From Lycorma delicatula (lineage: Eukaryota > Arthropoda > Insecta > Hemiptera > Fulgoridae): a stretch of DNA of 64,000 nt. The translations under genes and the position numbers were made by a program. The DNA lies in the NCBI RefSeq assembly GCF_047948215.1, contig NC_134457.1, positions 85,949,398 through 86,013,397 of the forward strand, in the 5' to 3' direction. Shown one piece after another: positions 13,171 to 24,715 of this stretch; positions within the stretch are counted from its first letter, which is position 1, and every line of letters starts with the position of its first letter. The notes below the pieces were generated by a model that saw only the letters and a list, made by a program, of their open reading frames with translations, was not told where the DNA came from and ran no database searches.

Positions 13171-13680
13171 AGGCAAAGGGTTGGTATGCTTTGAATCAGG
13201 CAATGCAAACTTTCCCGCACTGAGTCAGAGGAGAGGTATGAACCTACTGATTCTAATAAGATCCCTCGATGGAACGTGGCTGAGGAGATGCCGAGGGCAA
13301 AACAAAGAAATTAACCTCCAACTTGGAGTCCCTTGTTCAGCAAATGCGAATGCTTATAGGATTACTGACCTAATCACCAAATTTTGCTGCTGGCCAGGTT
13401 CATCATGTGGGATATCAATGATCTTGCTGGTCGAAGGGAGGAATTTGAAGCTTACTGAATCCTTAAATGTGATCAAGATCTTTGAAATTTATTTCATTGA
13501 TCGCAAATACTTTCGGCTTAGAAGTTATTCTATGCATACGACAAACCATACAGATGGAAGGGCAGATGAAGGAACTGGGTTGTTGGTTGAAAGCTCAGTA
13601 AGACATCACCAATTCCCGGATTCAGTAGACAACAGTTTCAGGCAAATCCAATTGAACTTCTGGACTGGTTGGTGTACATC

Positions 13681-13721
13681 GGGTGTTCATCTATCTACTT
13701 GCAGTAGATAGATGAACACCC
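13681..13721. repeat. Perfect inverted repeat, 19-bp arms, 3-nt loop
   Basis: Arms 13681-13699 and 13703-13721 are exact reverse complements around TGC. The structure lies in the endonuclease remnant. A TAGATAGATGTTCGG-like unit and CTCCCGGCAAG recur just downstream (13722-13785), so the site has also undergone a short tandem duplication. Confidence 0.9.
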
Positions 13722-13977
13722 CTCCCGGCAAGATAGATGTTCGGATGTAGTAGATAGATGTTCGGGTTTTACCCTCCCGGCAAGTTATATCGACAGAATA
13801 ATTCACATAGTTCTTTGAGACGCTAGGCTCCCGTTTCGTAGCGGGGTTGACTGGAACACAAAGCATGTTCATTGGGATTTGAGACTTACAATTACTTGTG
13901 GGAGAACATTAAAGATCTGCGTTGTCGAATCGCATCCCAATGTAACCTATAGGTTGCAACGCACGTACTGGCCATCA

Positions 13978-14004
13978 GACCCAAGAAAGGTACTTTCTTG
14001 GGTC
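13978..14004. repeat. Perfect inverted repeat, 12-bp arms, 3-nt loop
   Basis: GACCCAAGAAAG (13978-13989) and CTTTCTTGGGTC (13993-14004) flank GTA. The left arm encodes the DPRK of the conserved endonuclease block, so the right arm is probably the newcomer. Confidence 0.9.
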
Positions 14005-14082
14005 AGGACTTGATTTACGTGACATCGAGTATATCATCATTCTACACTTTGGTTAGGGATAACTATCACTCAGTCCTTCGGC

Positions 14083-14105
14083 CCGAAGACTATAAAAGTC
14101 TTCGG
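14083..14105. repeat. Inverted repeat, 9-bp arms, 5-nt loop
   Basis: CCGAAGACT and AGTCTTCGG are separated by ATAAA; pairing continues outward after one mismatch. It is the third short-loop hairpin in this LINE. Weaker ones lie at 14518-14554 (9-bp arms) and 14700-14717 (7-bp arms, CTGA loop). Confidence 0.75.
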
Positions 14106-14139
14106 TCCTTCATAATAAGAGCATCGATTGGTTGTATCT

Positions 14140-14940
14140 GTGCAGTTGAAGTGTTCTAAGAATATTGAATATATAACGGTATTTAATCTCAGTTATGCAA
14201 GAATGGTCCTACTGCTCCACACCAGAAGAGAGGTATGAAGGAAGGAACGGAAGGAACAGTATGGACTTTCTAAGGGAGATGATGGACCTTATTAATACGA
14301 AGAGACGGCTTAGGAAACTTGAAGATAGGAATTTTTTTTAATAGAGCGGCACGTAGATTGAAAGGACTAAAGGATGCGAAAGTTGATTGAAAGGAAAACA
14401 AAGAAAGATTGAAAGGACCGAACAATTTCAGGTGGGCGTTCTCCCACTAAACCACCGGTGCTGATAAAAGATTAAAAGGACTATTAAGTCGATTAGAAAT
14501 GAAATATTCAAGTACCTAGAGTGTCTTTCCTACCTGAATATTGGCAGACACTCTTTACTTAAAGCCTCCAAGCATCTCCTGCGAGTTCCACTTCCATCGC
14601 CTCCTTGAAAACTTCGAATGGGACATGGACTAGGAGCGACTCAGAAAAGGCCGACTATTTGCCTTTCACCTGAGCAAGGTGTTTTCACCGCTGGACGTTC
14701 AGGGTCCTGAGACCCTGATAAGATAAAATACTTGAATTTTTAGCAGCCTGATTCCTCTATATTTACCAATTAAGCCTAGTTCAACAGGAATAATCGAGGA
14801 AAGGAAGACATTAAAAAAGGTTCTACCCTTTGATTTGATCACTCAGAAGGTGTTGTTTCCTTACAAGGTCATCCGGTCTTAACAGATCTTTTCAATAGGA
14901 TCCTCCGAATAACGTGTTTCCCATGTAAGTGGAAAAACTC
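14140..14940 (+). other. Inter-domain part of the dead jockey-like LINE
   Basis: This lies between the endonuclease and reverse-transcriptase remnants. The base composition is still raised and it is very likely element sequence, but the reading frame is too broken to assign residues. Two small inverted repeats are present (14518-14554 and 14700-14717). Confidence 0.5.
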
Positions 14941-14950
14941 CCATACAGTA

Positions 14951-16195
14951 ATGGTCCCAAAGCCAGGTAAACGTCCTCATTATGTTACTTCCTACGGACT
15001 TAGAACCATTCAACTGATACTATCCAAGTTATTTGAAAAGCTGTTTTTCCGGAGGCTGTGGCCTTTCTTGGAGCGAGAGGAGATTGTACCAGATCATCAA
15101 TTTGGCTTCAGGAGTGGGCACTATACCATTCAATAAACCATAGAGATTTTAGCATCATAACTAGATTCTTGGAGTAGAAGAAGTATTGCTCAGCAGCGTT
15201 TTGTATGTTCAACAAGCTTTTGATAAGATATGGCTGCCTTATCTGCTGTATAAGCTAAAACAGAACCTCCTTTAGCCACTATATTTAGTCTTGCGGAGTT
15301 ATTTTGATGGATGCTTTTCCCAGGTTATGTTCAATTAGGAACTCTCTGCATTCTTCTATATGAAGTCGGTAGTTCCACAGGTCTCTGTTCTGAATTAGAT
15401 TTTCACATTAGACTTTCCTGCTCCGGATTATGTCACTATCGTATTGTTTGCAGACGATACAGCACTCCTATCTGATGATGGAGATCCGAATCAAGCCTGT
15501 GTTAAACTACAAAGTAAGACGAGATCGGTGAGTGGCTGACGAAATAAAAAATGAGGGTGATTCAGAACAAATCGAGCCGTGTGACATTTACGATGAGAAA
15601 ATATGATTGACCAGGGGCCCACCTGAATGGCGTCTACGTCCCTCTCTCGGATACGGTATCTTGGCCTACAGTTGGATCGTTGTCTGACGTGGAAGAGTAA
15701 CGTGGTAGAAAAGGGGAAACAGCTTAACATCAATTATAGTGAACTAAACTGATTGCTGGGTAGAAATTCACTGTTATCGTTATCTAATAAACTGTTGACA
15801 TACAGAGGTTTCCTTAAACGTATTTGGACGTACGGAATGCAGCTATGGAGTACGACGAGTAACAGCAATATGAGACAATTTAAAAATTTCAAAATAGATT
15901 GGTCAGAACTGTAACAGAAGAGCGGTGGTTTGTTAGGGGTAAAGAAATTCACGACTATCTAGGATTGCCTTCTTTATGAAGAGATTTAAAAAATTAGCTC
16001 GCGGTAAACAGAAGTTAGACAAATTTGTAGATTATCTGCAGTAAATCTATTGGACAACAGCGATGACAGCAGGCGACTAAAACGTTTCAATGTGCTAGGA
16101 GATGTAACCAGAAGAGTAACCTGGAGAAGAAACCTAGGAATGGGAAAACTGGATGACTCCGTCACTGTGTAGTGAACATCACTTTGATAGTCCAC
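14951..16195 (+). pseudogene. Jockey-like ORF2 reverse transcriptase remnant
   Basis: An open stretch at 14951-15133 reads MVPKPGKRPHYVTSYGLRTI, continuing through LSKLFEKLFFRRLWPFLERE and IVPDHQFGFRSGHYTIQ. This is the start of a jockey-clade reverse transcriptase (PKPGK, SYRPISLL, LSKLFEKL, HQFGFR-HST). Past several stops come a VPQVSVL-like block, the catalytic LFADDTALLS (FADD at 15447-15458), YLGLQLDRCLTWKSNV (~15656-15705), YRGFLKRIWTYGMQLWST (~15798-15855), and the C-terminal RRLKRFNVLGDVTRRVTW (~16072-16128). The order and spacing match the family. The catalytic aspartates survive, but stops and frameshifts (e.g. after 15133 and in 15400-15410) make it non-functional. Confidence 0.8.
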
Positions 16196-16300
16196 GAATT
16201 ACAGCTATTTAAATTTACCAACGAATATTTGTTTTATCTATAGTGTTTTTCGTATTATGTTTATTTTTTATTTTTATTTTTATTTTTTATTTTTTTTGCT

Positions 16301-17264
16301 TTCTGTAATTTACTTCCAGTTCTATGTTAAGTACAGAATTTAACTTACCACTACAAGTGCTTTACCTTTTCTTCAGGTGTTGAACCTTTGTGTACTTTAA
16401 TGAGGGGTATCGTCGAAAACCTCTCCTCACGTGATTATCATTAATCGAATTTTCTTATGATCTTCTATTAGGTATTGATTGTAAATGCAAACAGATAGAG
16501 AAAATATTGTATTTCTATCGTTTTTATCTTTACAGACGTGTGAAATCTTAAATAAATCCAGTTTAAAGAATAAAAATGAGTTTATGAGTAATCATTATTT
16601 TATTTTACTTTTGTTGATTAAACTAAAACAATTTCATATCAATCAATAGTAACATTATATTCAATTTAAGTGGAAAAAAGAGAAGGGTAAACCGCTTCAT
16701 CCTTCATTTTACGTAGTAAGCCCTGCTATAAATACATATGTGTATATATTTTTTTTTACGTAAAAAAATTTTTAGAAATTTCTTTCTATATTTCTGTATT
16801 AGGAGCTGAAAACTATTTTAGGTTTGATAACTATTATGTAAGTAAATGAAACACAATACATTTTTCGACTTTTATTTTTAGTGATGTATGAGTTTTGTTA
16901 CTCTTTTATCCTTTGGGAATATTGAAAAATTGTCCGTAAATTCACAGTATTCATAGTCACATTTAAAGAAAATTCCACATCAGAGAAATTCCAAAAAATT
17001 GAGAAGGATAAAAAGTTAGGAAAATTATAAAATTAAAATTTTAAAATTTTTAATTTGAAAATTGTAATCTTTAATTTGCTTAGATTTGGAAAAGGTGAAA
17101 CTCATAAAATATTTTAAAAAACTATTAAGTTATATTTAATACGTTTTATTTTAACGTACGATTATATATTTTTTTAAATTATTATTTTATTATTTCCTAT
17201 GGTATTTTTGATGGTCCTATTGATAATCAAAGAGAACCATCCACGAGTAAATCTATCACGTAAC
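16301..17264. other. AT-rich intergenic DNA, no gene seen
   Basis: AT-rich sequence without coding similarity. The first part may still include the 3' untranslated region of the jockey-like element. Confidence 0.5.
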
Positions 17265-17280
17265 AATACTGACAAAATTA
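17265..17280. repeat. Target-site duplication, left copy
   Basis: AATACTGACAAAATTA is repeated with one change as AATACTAACAAAATTA at 17415-17430, exactly flanking the SINE between them. This is the mark of target-primed insertion. Confidence 0.85.
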
Positions 17281-17414
17281 TGGTAGCGTCTCGGCCTTTC
17301 TTTATCCGGAGGTAGCGGGTTCGAAGCCCGGTCAGGCATGGCATTTTCACAGATTAAAAATCATTCACCTCATCCTCTGAAGCAATACCTAACGGTGCCC
17401 GGAGGTTAAAAAAA
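17281..17414 (+). mobile_element. tRNA-derived SINE with intact flanking duplication
   Basis: The element starts TGGTAGCGTCTCGGCC, the A-box side of a tRNA-like head. It continues to a B box at GGGTTCGAAGCCCGG, then a short body (CAGGCATGGCATTTTCACAG), a tail CATCCTCTGAAGCAATACCT then AACGGTGCCCGGAGGTT, and an A-run. It is 134 bp and flanked by a 16-bp target-site duplication with one mismatch (17265-17280 and 17415-17430). The head has probably lost its first few bases. SINEs are transcribed by RNA polymerase III from these internal boxes and are copied by a partner LINE. The tail is shared with a different SINE family in this window (see 61784-61905). Confidence 0.85.
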
Positions 17415-17430
17415 AATACTAACAAAATTA
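17415..17430. repeat. Target-site duplication, right copy
   Basis: It is the partner of 17265-17280, with one mismatch, and follows directly on the SINE's A-run. Confidence 0.85.
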
Positions 17431-18689
17431 ATTAAAATAGCTTGGTTTCTAATTATCTGTATTAGAAAAAAACAGCCATATAGATGAACATTTAGGTTAA
17501 AGTGTATTACCATTAAAATTAAAGTTAAAACAAATATCTACTTCCTGTAAATCCATATTACAATTCAAGGCTAACTGATGACAAATTTGAACTATTTTGT
17601 GATAAAACAGCAATGACTATTTTATTAAATGTAACGTGAATTCTATTAACACATACTCGAAGCAGGTTATGTTATCTAACCTAAAGAAAAAATACTGTAA
17701 GCTATAGGGTGCTTAAACGATTTATTTCTACCAGAGAAACTTTACAACTTTAGACGTAGAGTATTTACTTTGAAAATTTATCGGTAAAACGATTTAAAAG
17801 ATTAAGTAGCTGCTCAATGTGCTGGCAACTGATTATATAAAGTTTTAACGATTTTATAAAGTGAGGGAAAATTATATTCAAAGTACATTTCATACTTAAG
17901 AGGAGAGATAAAATAAAAAATTAAATAAGAAAATAGTAGCCGGTCATCTTTTTTTATAAATATTTTAGAAAATTTCGTAAAAATTTCACTCGAGGTTATT
18001 GTGAAGCTGACAAATTTCTCTGAAATCTGGTTCTTTTTAATCTGTACTCTGAACGATAAAAATAACTGAGTTATGACGTTTTAACAATTTTACATTTCTT
18101 TATCATCCTCCCGCAGAAAAGAGAATTATTTATGTAGTTTTTCTCAAATATTAGATTAAAAAAAGGTTTCAGAGAAATAATTTCATGCAATCTGCGTTTT
18201 TCTTTTACAGTACCTTTAAAATTGAACAAATTATGAAAACAATATCCTAGACATCAATCATTACTTAAAAAAATAAAAATAAATAGTAATAATACTAAAA
18301 AAATTAAATCCCCGAATAGAAATCAGTACTAATTTATCCACTCCATAAAAAAGGGATTATAAAAACATTAACAACTTCCGTGTAATAAACTTACGAATTT
18401 TACAAAAAATGAAAAAATTTACCAAAAATCATAATCAAATAATAGTGGTTATTTATTAAGCAGGATTATTGTTATTTGTGAGGAATTATAATTGTTCAAG
18501 CGCTCTTCAGTAAAGAAAGATCCGAGAATGAACAAATTTTCTCTCTAAAATCTATAATTAGATGCAAAAATCTAAACTCAAAACCTGTAACAGTGGTCTT
18601 TTTCGGCATTAAAGTAGAATGGAAGTCAATGAATACAGAACAATTCTTCAGAATTAACTTCAGTATTAATAATCCTAACAAAAAAAAAA
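17431..18689. other. AT-rich intergenic DNA, no gene seen
   Basis: No coding similarity. The part after ~18480 may be upstream sequence of the LINE fragment that follows, but it cannot be read as protein. Confidence 0.5.
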
Positions 18690-19050
18690 GGAACGAAACA
18701 TAACGGACACATTCTCAGAAGTAAAATTTATGGGTGAAATCTTGAGATCCTTTGAAATCAAGCAAGAAGACGGAATTTTACCAATTCTGTTTAATTGTGT
18801 CTTGAAAAATTAATAAAAATCAAACTAAAACCAAAAATTAAAGGAACTCAGATTCACTGTTTAGCTTTTGCAGGTGAGATTGTACTTTTCTCAAAAGATC
18901 TTCCAGAATACAATCAAAATTCTGGCTGAGTAGCTGGTAAAACAGGATTAGAAATCTCCTTTGAAAAAAACAGAATTTATGTACACAAGTGAAAAAGACC
19001 CAGTCAATACAATAATAACTATGTAAAAATTAATAGAACAAACAAATATA
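18690..19050 (+). pseudogene. Decayed LINE reverse transcriptase fragment
   Basis: Across frames the translation gives TFSEVKFMGEILRSFEIKQE then DGILPILFN (18707-18795), LKGTQIHCLAFA-like codons (~18840-18872), a degraded FADD (the bases read FAG-E where FADD is expected), LFSKDLPE (~18890-18910), a KTGLEISFEKTEFM-like block (~18938-18980), and a TN-like end. This matches the palm of non-LTR reverse transcriptases: VKQGDGLSPILFN, then FADDIVLFS, then KTGL-I-F-KTEFM. Substitutions at the catalytic aspartates and many shifts mark it dead. The style is RTE/CR1-like and the clade is uncertain. Confidence 0.6.
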
Positions 19051-20028
19051 TATATATATATATATTTATATATCAATATAAATATATCTTGAGGAATAAA
19101 TTACACCAAATGTATAAATTAAAGTTCCACTTACCAACAATTTTAAAAGTATATGTCCGAGTACTTTCGGAGCCGCTACTCCATTGTCAGGGATTTCCCA
19201 TAAGATTTTAATTCAAATTCAAATGTATGATTATATTTAAATTAAAATTGTTACGTTTATAATGGTCGGTCGTGAAGAAATAAAATTAAATTGTACGTCA
19301 ATAAGACCGTAACGTCATGTTCGTAAGATGTTTGCGACTATTATCTTTTAACCAAATGGTTCAGAAAAACTAGCGACACAAGGGATTTAAATAAAAAAGT
19401 AGAAATAACTTTTAAATCGTCTCTTAAAGAATAAAACTTAAAATCGCTCTCAATAGATCTAAAAATGGTGCGGACACAAATTTTATACGCAATAGAATAT
19501 TTTTATTTTTAATAAGACAAACTTAAATCATTGAATTAGAATAAAAAAAGAAAATTTTTCCTTAGAAGGAAAATTCTAGGATTCAAAAGTAAATAATAAC
19601 TTTGAATTTCATCATCAAACAAAAGTTTACGTAAAATTAAAAAAAAAAATACAAACCAAAAATAAAATAAAATTATACAAATTAAAATTTTATAGTCATA
19701 TCTACAGAATAAAAAAAAAATCATTCTTGACTTTTTTGAGAGTAGGATAACAAAAAAAATTGATTTAAAGATTTAGAATGATATATCTTAAGTAAAAATT
19801 AAAAAAAAATAGGATATAAACAGAGAGACCTTTTTAGAACAGAAAAAGAAAAAAATGAGAATTCCAGAATGAAACAAGTAACAAAATGAAATGGACAGAG
19901 CAAAAATATTAAAACACAGCGAAAATTTACTGGGAAAAGACAAAACAGTCCAAAGTAATTTTGTTTATGTACATTCCATAGGGGCTTATCACGTAAAAAA
20001 AAACTTTTTTTTATATATATGTATATAC
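19051..20028. other. AT-rich intergenic DNA, no gene seen
   Basis: No gene. A moderately complex segment at 19100-19480 (including CCGAGTACTTTCGGAGCCGC) may be an unclassified repeat, but no second copy is in the window. Confidence 0.45.
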
Positions 20029-20100
20029 ACGAGCGCACGCACGCACGCACGCACACGCATACACATACACATACACACACCCATACACATACACACACAT
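20029..20100. repeat. Compound CA-rich microsatellite
   Basis: The run goes from (ACGC)n to (CATACA)n to (CACA)n. Open frames overlapping it on both strands are simple-sequence artefacts. Confidence 0.9.
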
Positions 20101-21509
20101 TTTGAATTGGCCGTCGAAGTCCAACATTTTTTTTTATATCAATGTTCCCCCTAGATGCTTGTTCTGCGTTAGATGCTTGATCTTTTGAGATAGGAGCGTT
20201 TAATAAATTAAATTTTATTACTCTCTCGGCTACAACGATGTATGTTGTTACAGCTATAACGGGAAAGTAAATATAGATGGGTAAAACAATTTTTTTAAAA
20301 ATCTGACTTTTTTTAAGTTTTATACCTTAAAAATCTAACATACAAAAGATTTAAATAAATTGTAATATCTGCAAAAAACGTTTTTATTCCAATGCTCCCA
20401 AGTCCAAAAAACGATTTTTGTTAGGAAATTTGTGCGAATGTACGTTTGTATGTCGGCCTGTATTTGGTCTTATGACCAAAAAATATATTATTTTTTGCAA
20501 AACCTGGAAAAAAGTGATGTGGGTTACTGTCCGAAATAAAATTCCCAGTCATTACTGGGGCACTTTAGAAAAAAAATTTCAAGTTTTTTTATCAAATCAC
20601 AAATTACCAAAATGTTTTATTTAATACTCACCCCTTCACCAAATAAATATTATATTTTAATTTATATATTTTTAGTTTTTTATCTATAATTTTCTTTAGA
20701 AAAAGAGTTATGGGAGTATTTTGCATCTGTATTTCTACATCGATAGGCCTTCAAATCACTATAAATTTTTTTTACCTATTCCATTAAAATGATCTGTTTG
20801 GTGGAAAAATATTTTTTTAACTTTAAAAAGAAAAACAGTTTTTTTTAAAAATTTAAATCCATTTCGCAAATTACCATTATATTTAAAATGTAATTGTTTT
20901 TTAATTTTTTGATAGTCTTTATTCTTTAGTATTTCTTTAAAAAAAATAGCCAAGTATTTTCACCCCTTTCTAGAAAATTACAAGTTCAATCTTTTAAATT
21001 CTGATTTTAACACTTGCTGAAAGCATTGATACGAAACTTACAACCAACAATTTTTCGATCATCCTGAAATGTAATATTATTAAAAACCTTTTGAAGAAAT
21101 TAATTAATTATTTTACTATAATTTTTTTTTTTTTAGTATTATAGATTTTTCAAATGTTTATTCGCAATTGTTTTTTTTGGTTGCAGCTTTAAGTAAATTA
21201 CACATATATTCACATTAAAGAGGAATCCCCATTTAGATTCCTCAAACGTTACATAATAGTGCTATGTAGAATTTTTTAGTGTAGAACGTACACAAGGTAG
21301 TTTTCAAGAACTGTACAGAAGTTTAATAAAAAAACAAATAAAAATAGCAAGAATTACAAAAATTACAGATTGATGAAACACTTAGAAAAGAAAAGATAAA
21401 CAAAAAAGTTAAAAATGAATATTGAAACACAAACAGAGAGGAAAGGAATGAATGATTGATTAATTAATGAACAACACTTAGCAGGTGTAATTGTACTATA
21501 TAGTTACTA
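20101..21509. other. AT-rich intergenic DNA, no gene seen
   Basis: No recognisable gene or element. Open frames here (e.g. 20418-20624 plus, 20759-20953 minus) have chance-like composition. Confidence 0.5.
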
Positions 21510-21860
21510 AGATCTAGAACGTGTAGCTTCTCTCCTAACGTCCTCACCGTTGTCCACAAGGTATACAACCAAGCGGTTAACGTGGTCATTTAGCTGAAGT
21601 TCATATTTCAAACTGAAACGTTGTATCTCTTCCTTGACGTACAGTAGGCTCAAATATTTGTGGATTTCACTGTTTGTAGCAAACTAAGGCGCCTCCGCTA
21701 TACATCTCGCTAATTTGTTTTCAAACCGCCGTATAATTTCAACATATGTCTTGCTTGCCGTTTTCTATATTTGGACGTTATATGTCCCTATTGGTTTCAA
21801 AATTGCAAAGTATAAAAGTAGCTTATTAGACAAAAATAACTCAGACCTCTTGGCCAGCAA
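21510..21860 (-). pseudogene. Jockey-like LINE fragment, ORF2 C-terminus
   Basis: One minus-strand frame with only two stops reads LLAKRSELFLSNKLLLYFAI, then LKPIGTYNVQI, a stop, KTASKTYVEIIRRFENKLAR, CIAEAP, a stop, FATNSEIHKYLSLLYVKEEI, then QRFSLKYELQLNDHVNRLVV and YLVDN. This is the thumb and C-terminal region of a jockey-clade reverse transcriptase (LSNKLLLYK-ILKPIWTYGIQLWG, FQSK-LR-I-NAPW, L-VKEEI-). It lacks everything upstream, so it is a 5'-truncated insertion. It is better preserved than the 13-16 kb copy, is on the opposite strand, and differs from it in sequence. Confidence 0.75.
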
Positions 21861-22741
21861 GGAGTTTTATAGCTTTAAAATTTAAAAATTATATTTTAAA
21901 AACAAGAGTTGAAAAAATTTCAAAAAACTGTACAAATTTTTTCACTTACTTTAAAATTTGATTTTATGAAGAAAAATATTTAAAAATATTTAGCTCTGTT
22001 ACATTTATTTAATTCAAAGCTCAACCTTAACTGAATTAAAAAGTCAATTTAAGTAGATTTTATATCGTTTTAAATGTCATAAAACTTTTAAATTTTATAC
22101 TGAAGAAAATAATTAATAATTTTGGTCATTAGTTTTCAAATAAAAAAGAATTATTTTATCATAAAGATACTAATAGAACTTAAAATGATTGAACTGAAAA
22201 TTTTTTTTTCAAAACGGAATTGCATAAATTGACCATCGTAGTCGGGAAAATTATATGATTCATTGCCGGCTGGCTTTTTTTTAATATTTCACTGTTCAGG
22301 TATTCTAGATCACTTTTGGATTTAATTTGAAAAACATTTAATGTCTTCGATTTCAGTTACCATTGTCGTAAACGGATTTTTTTAATAAAAATGTTGTCTT
22401 TCAATTCTCTTTAAAATTACGTGTCAAAACCCTACCCTTTGAAATTAAAAATTTTGCGTTGCCCTCAACTACTGAATTGTTCATTTTTTTAAAATGAAAA
22501 AATAATTTTTAAAAGATTATATAGGTTCATAATTAAACAACACTACAACATATACTACAAAAATAATGAAGGTTACTGATAATGAAAAACTGAATCGCTG
22601 AATGATTTATAATGATTGATTGTTGATTGATATATTGATGGAAATGTTATTGCTGAAGCTGGCGATGCCAACGCTGATGATGATAAATCATACAAGTTAT
22701 GGGGTAATTTTCGTGAACTTTACTTTGCTTATTATCTCAGA
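21861..22741. other. AT-rich intergenic DNA, no gene seen
   Basis: No gene. A TTGATTGATTGTTGATTGAT-type run lies near 22608-22630. Confidence 0.5.
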
Positions 22742-22993
22742 AATACGGAACACGTCGTGTTCGACTGCCCGACGTGGGCTGCTGAACGTCGATGCTGCAA
22801 GTTGGTGACTGGGCCCCTTACAGTTGATACAATCATAATCTGTATGTTATCAGGAGCAGAGAGGTATCGTGCGGTAACTGACTTTGTCACATGGATACTC
22901 CAGCACAAAGGGAGGACGGGTCGGCAAGAGATTGAGGGACAGCCTCCTGTGGAGCTGCCGTTCGTCTGTGCTTGCACGGATGGGCGGCAGTGA
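22742..22993 (+). pseudogene. R1-like ORF2 C-terminal fragment
   Basis: The open frame reads NTEHVVFDCPTWAAERRCCK then LVTGPLTVDTIIICMLSGAE, then RYRAVTDFVTWILQHKGRTG, and ends at a stop (22991-22993). The EHV-F-CP-W pattern is the second half of the C-terminal zinc-knuckle of R1-clade ORF2 proteins. GPLT-D-II--ML--AE-Y-AV--FV--IL--K is the usual helical ending of that family. The fragment has no internal stop and is therefore relatively young, but it is only the extreme C-terminus and has no enzymatic part. Confidence 0.75.
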
Positions 22994-23316
22994 TGAGGCA
23001 TTGGGACTCCCTCACCCCTTCGCGAAAAAGACCGAGACCCGGTGTGAGTACTCTACACTCGGTGCTTTCACTAGAGGCATTGGCGTCAAGCTCGAGTCCC
23101 GGCTTCTGGGATGGAGTCCAGGAATGACACAACCAAGCTTGGATACCCCGTCCTAGGGGATAGAGGCAGGCAATGAAAAGATCTAACCGGCGGGCTGATC
23201 TGTTGGACTAGACTTATGGCTGACGGACCGCGAGGCTCTTTTGAGTAGTCTACCCTCTGGGGTGTGCTTTGCTTTGTTGTGAATCCGGTCCGGTGAAAAC
23301 CATACGATGATGATAA
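22742..23316 (+). mobile_element. 5'-truncated R1-like LINE 3' end
   Basis: A GC-rich block abruptly replaces AT-rich DNA. It contains the last ~84 codons of an ORF2 (22742-22993) and about 320 bp of untranslated sequence, ending in an ATGATGATAATGA-type run at ~23302-23318. R1-clade elements commonly end in this kind of 3' region. The sharp 5' edge inside ORF2 is what target-primed reverse transcription leaves. I did not find a clear target-site duplication. Confidence 0.7.
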
Positions 23317-24715
23317 TGAAAAATATCTCAGAAACGATTGCCTTAGGAATTTGGATTTGGTAAGACAACTTTTAAATATATATATATGTAGTTTTTAAAT
23401 CTTTCGACGGCGCTGGAGTGGTCGTTAAGAGTATTAAAAATATTATAAGGGTAATATTTTTTGTTTTTCTACTGCCATTTGATATTAATTACTTTTGGAA
23501 AAACATTAAAAAAAAACTTTTCTTATGTATTTCAAACAGCCTATATTTAGTCCTATAACTGGTATTTACATCAGTCCTTCCCAATCAGGACTATGTTACT
23601 ACTGCCTCCTTTGTAAACAACACGGCAATACTGGCTGTTGACGACGATTCAACTCTAGTCTCGGATAAGTTTCAATATGTAAATTTTGCGTATGTAAATA
23701 AATTTTTGACGAATCGATTTTTACGGATAGTTGATTAATCCCGTTAAAGTCCATCAGGGCTAGAAACGGGGGGGGGGGGAATAGTGTGGCGACTGGAAGC
23801 ATCAAAGGGCGAATGTCTTCCCCTATGGGGTTGGGATGATAGTTGATTAAGTAGAATTTATTTTAGGTACGCTTAAATCTCATTTTGAAGAAAGTTTTCA
23901 AAATTAGTGAAAAAGATAACAAAATTCACACTTTCATTTCATATCTCCGAATTGCGATAACGCTTGAAAATTCAGTAGAACGGTTTTTACACATGGGATA
24001 TTGATGCTACTTAACTTTCGAAAAATTTGTTATTTATGTGCGAAAATAACAAGATATCGTACATTGATAAAAATGTTATAGATAACCTTTTTACTTTCCT
24101 TAGTTATTGCCTCTATTATGTAACATAATTTTTTTTTAATTTCAGAAAACGACCTCCAAATAACGTACATGAATCTCAATCAGAACAGATTTTTTTGGTA
24201 ATTGTATTTTTATTTATCATATAAAATATCGTTTATGGGTGCTGAAATCTTAGTTTGATAAATATTTCAAAACACGCTGGATAAGGTAAAGGATTTCATA
24301 CCTTCAAACTGCTAACTATATCAAATCTTATTATTTAACTTCTGTATTTGAATTACTTATTTTACCATACTTTTAATTTTAAAAGTAATTTTTTGATGGA
24401 TTGGAAGATTTCCGCCAAAAATTATGAAGTTATATGTATCTTTTTGCTTTTTATTTTTTTAGTTAAAAATAAAATAAGTAAAATTTTCATAACTTTATCT
24501 TCCTTGAAGAGTTAGCAACTCTCATTTTTAAATATCCTAAAAAATTTTAATCTGGATTTTGATGTTTTTATATTGACAGGGTCTTCAACTAAGAAAAAAA
24601 TTTTGGAGAAGGATTCTATTAATATCAGTACTTTATCATTTATTAAAAGGGTAGGCTGCCAAATAAAAATTCCAGAATTGTAGGAAGCTATATATTATTT
24701 TATTTGCCATCGACT
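23317..24715. other. AT-rich intergenic DNA with one poly-G tract
   Basis: No gene. A 12-G run lies at 23768-23779 in a slightly GC-richer patch (23570-23840), whose minus-strand open frame (LELNRRQQPVLPCCLQRRQ) looks like untranslated transposon sequence. I cannot assign it. Confidence 0.45.

Larger units (their letters stand above)
13395..14130 (+). pseudogene. Jockey-like ORF2 endonuclease remnant
   Basis: The start of the APE-type endonuclease is visible as WDINDLAGRREEFEAY (13409-13456), followed in another frame by IYFIDRKYFRLRSYSMHTTN then HTDGRADEGTGLLVESSVRHHQ (13489-13614). Further on come PPG-like codons (near 13720), DWNTKHVHWDLRLT (near 13848-13889) and RTYWPSDPRK (near 13958-13987). 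These are the jockey endonuclease blocks N-GL, ET-F, DGR-GG-A, GD-NAKH-WG and TYWP-DPRK. Substitutions include DWN where the family has D-NAKH, and stops are present. The enzyme would nick target DNA to prime reverse transcription; this copy cannot be translated as a whole. Confidence 0.75.
12956..16300 (+). mobile_element. Dead jockey-like non-LTR retrotransposon
   Basis: The parts of one jockey-type LINE lie in the right order on one strand: ORF1 zinc-knuckle end (~12990-13120), ORF2 endonuclease (~13395-14110), reverse transcriptase with LFADD (~14950-15480), then thumb and C-terminus (~15640-16170). A T-rich run follows from ~16259. Stops and frameshifts are frequent throughout, so it is not functional. 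The region is clearly more GC-rich than its flanks. Several perfect short-loop inverted repeats occur inside it (13681, 13978, 14083, 14518, 14700). The 5' end and target-site duplication were not located, and 5' truncation within ORF1 is likely. Confidence 0.8.

Noticed and set aside
12956..13711. 251-codon open frame as a host gene
   Set aside because: Its first part is out of frame with the zinc-knuckle remnant and its second part is in frame with a decayed LINE endonuclease. It is a chance fusion of dead transposon pieces.
19799..20154. Overlapping open frames on both strands
   Set aside because: They run through the CA-rich microsatellite and have simple-sequence translations.
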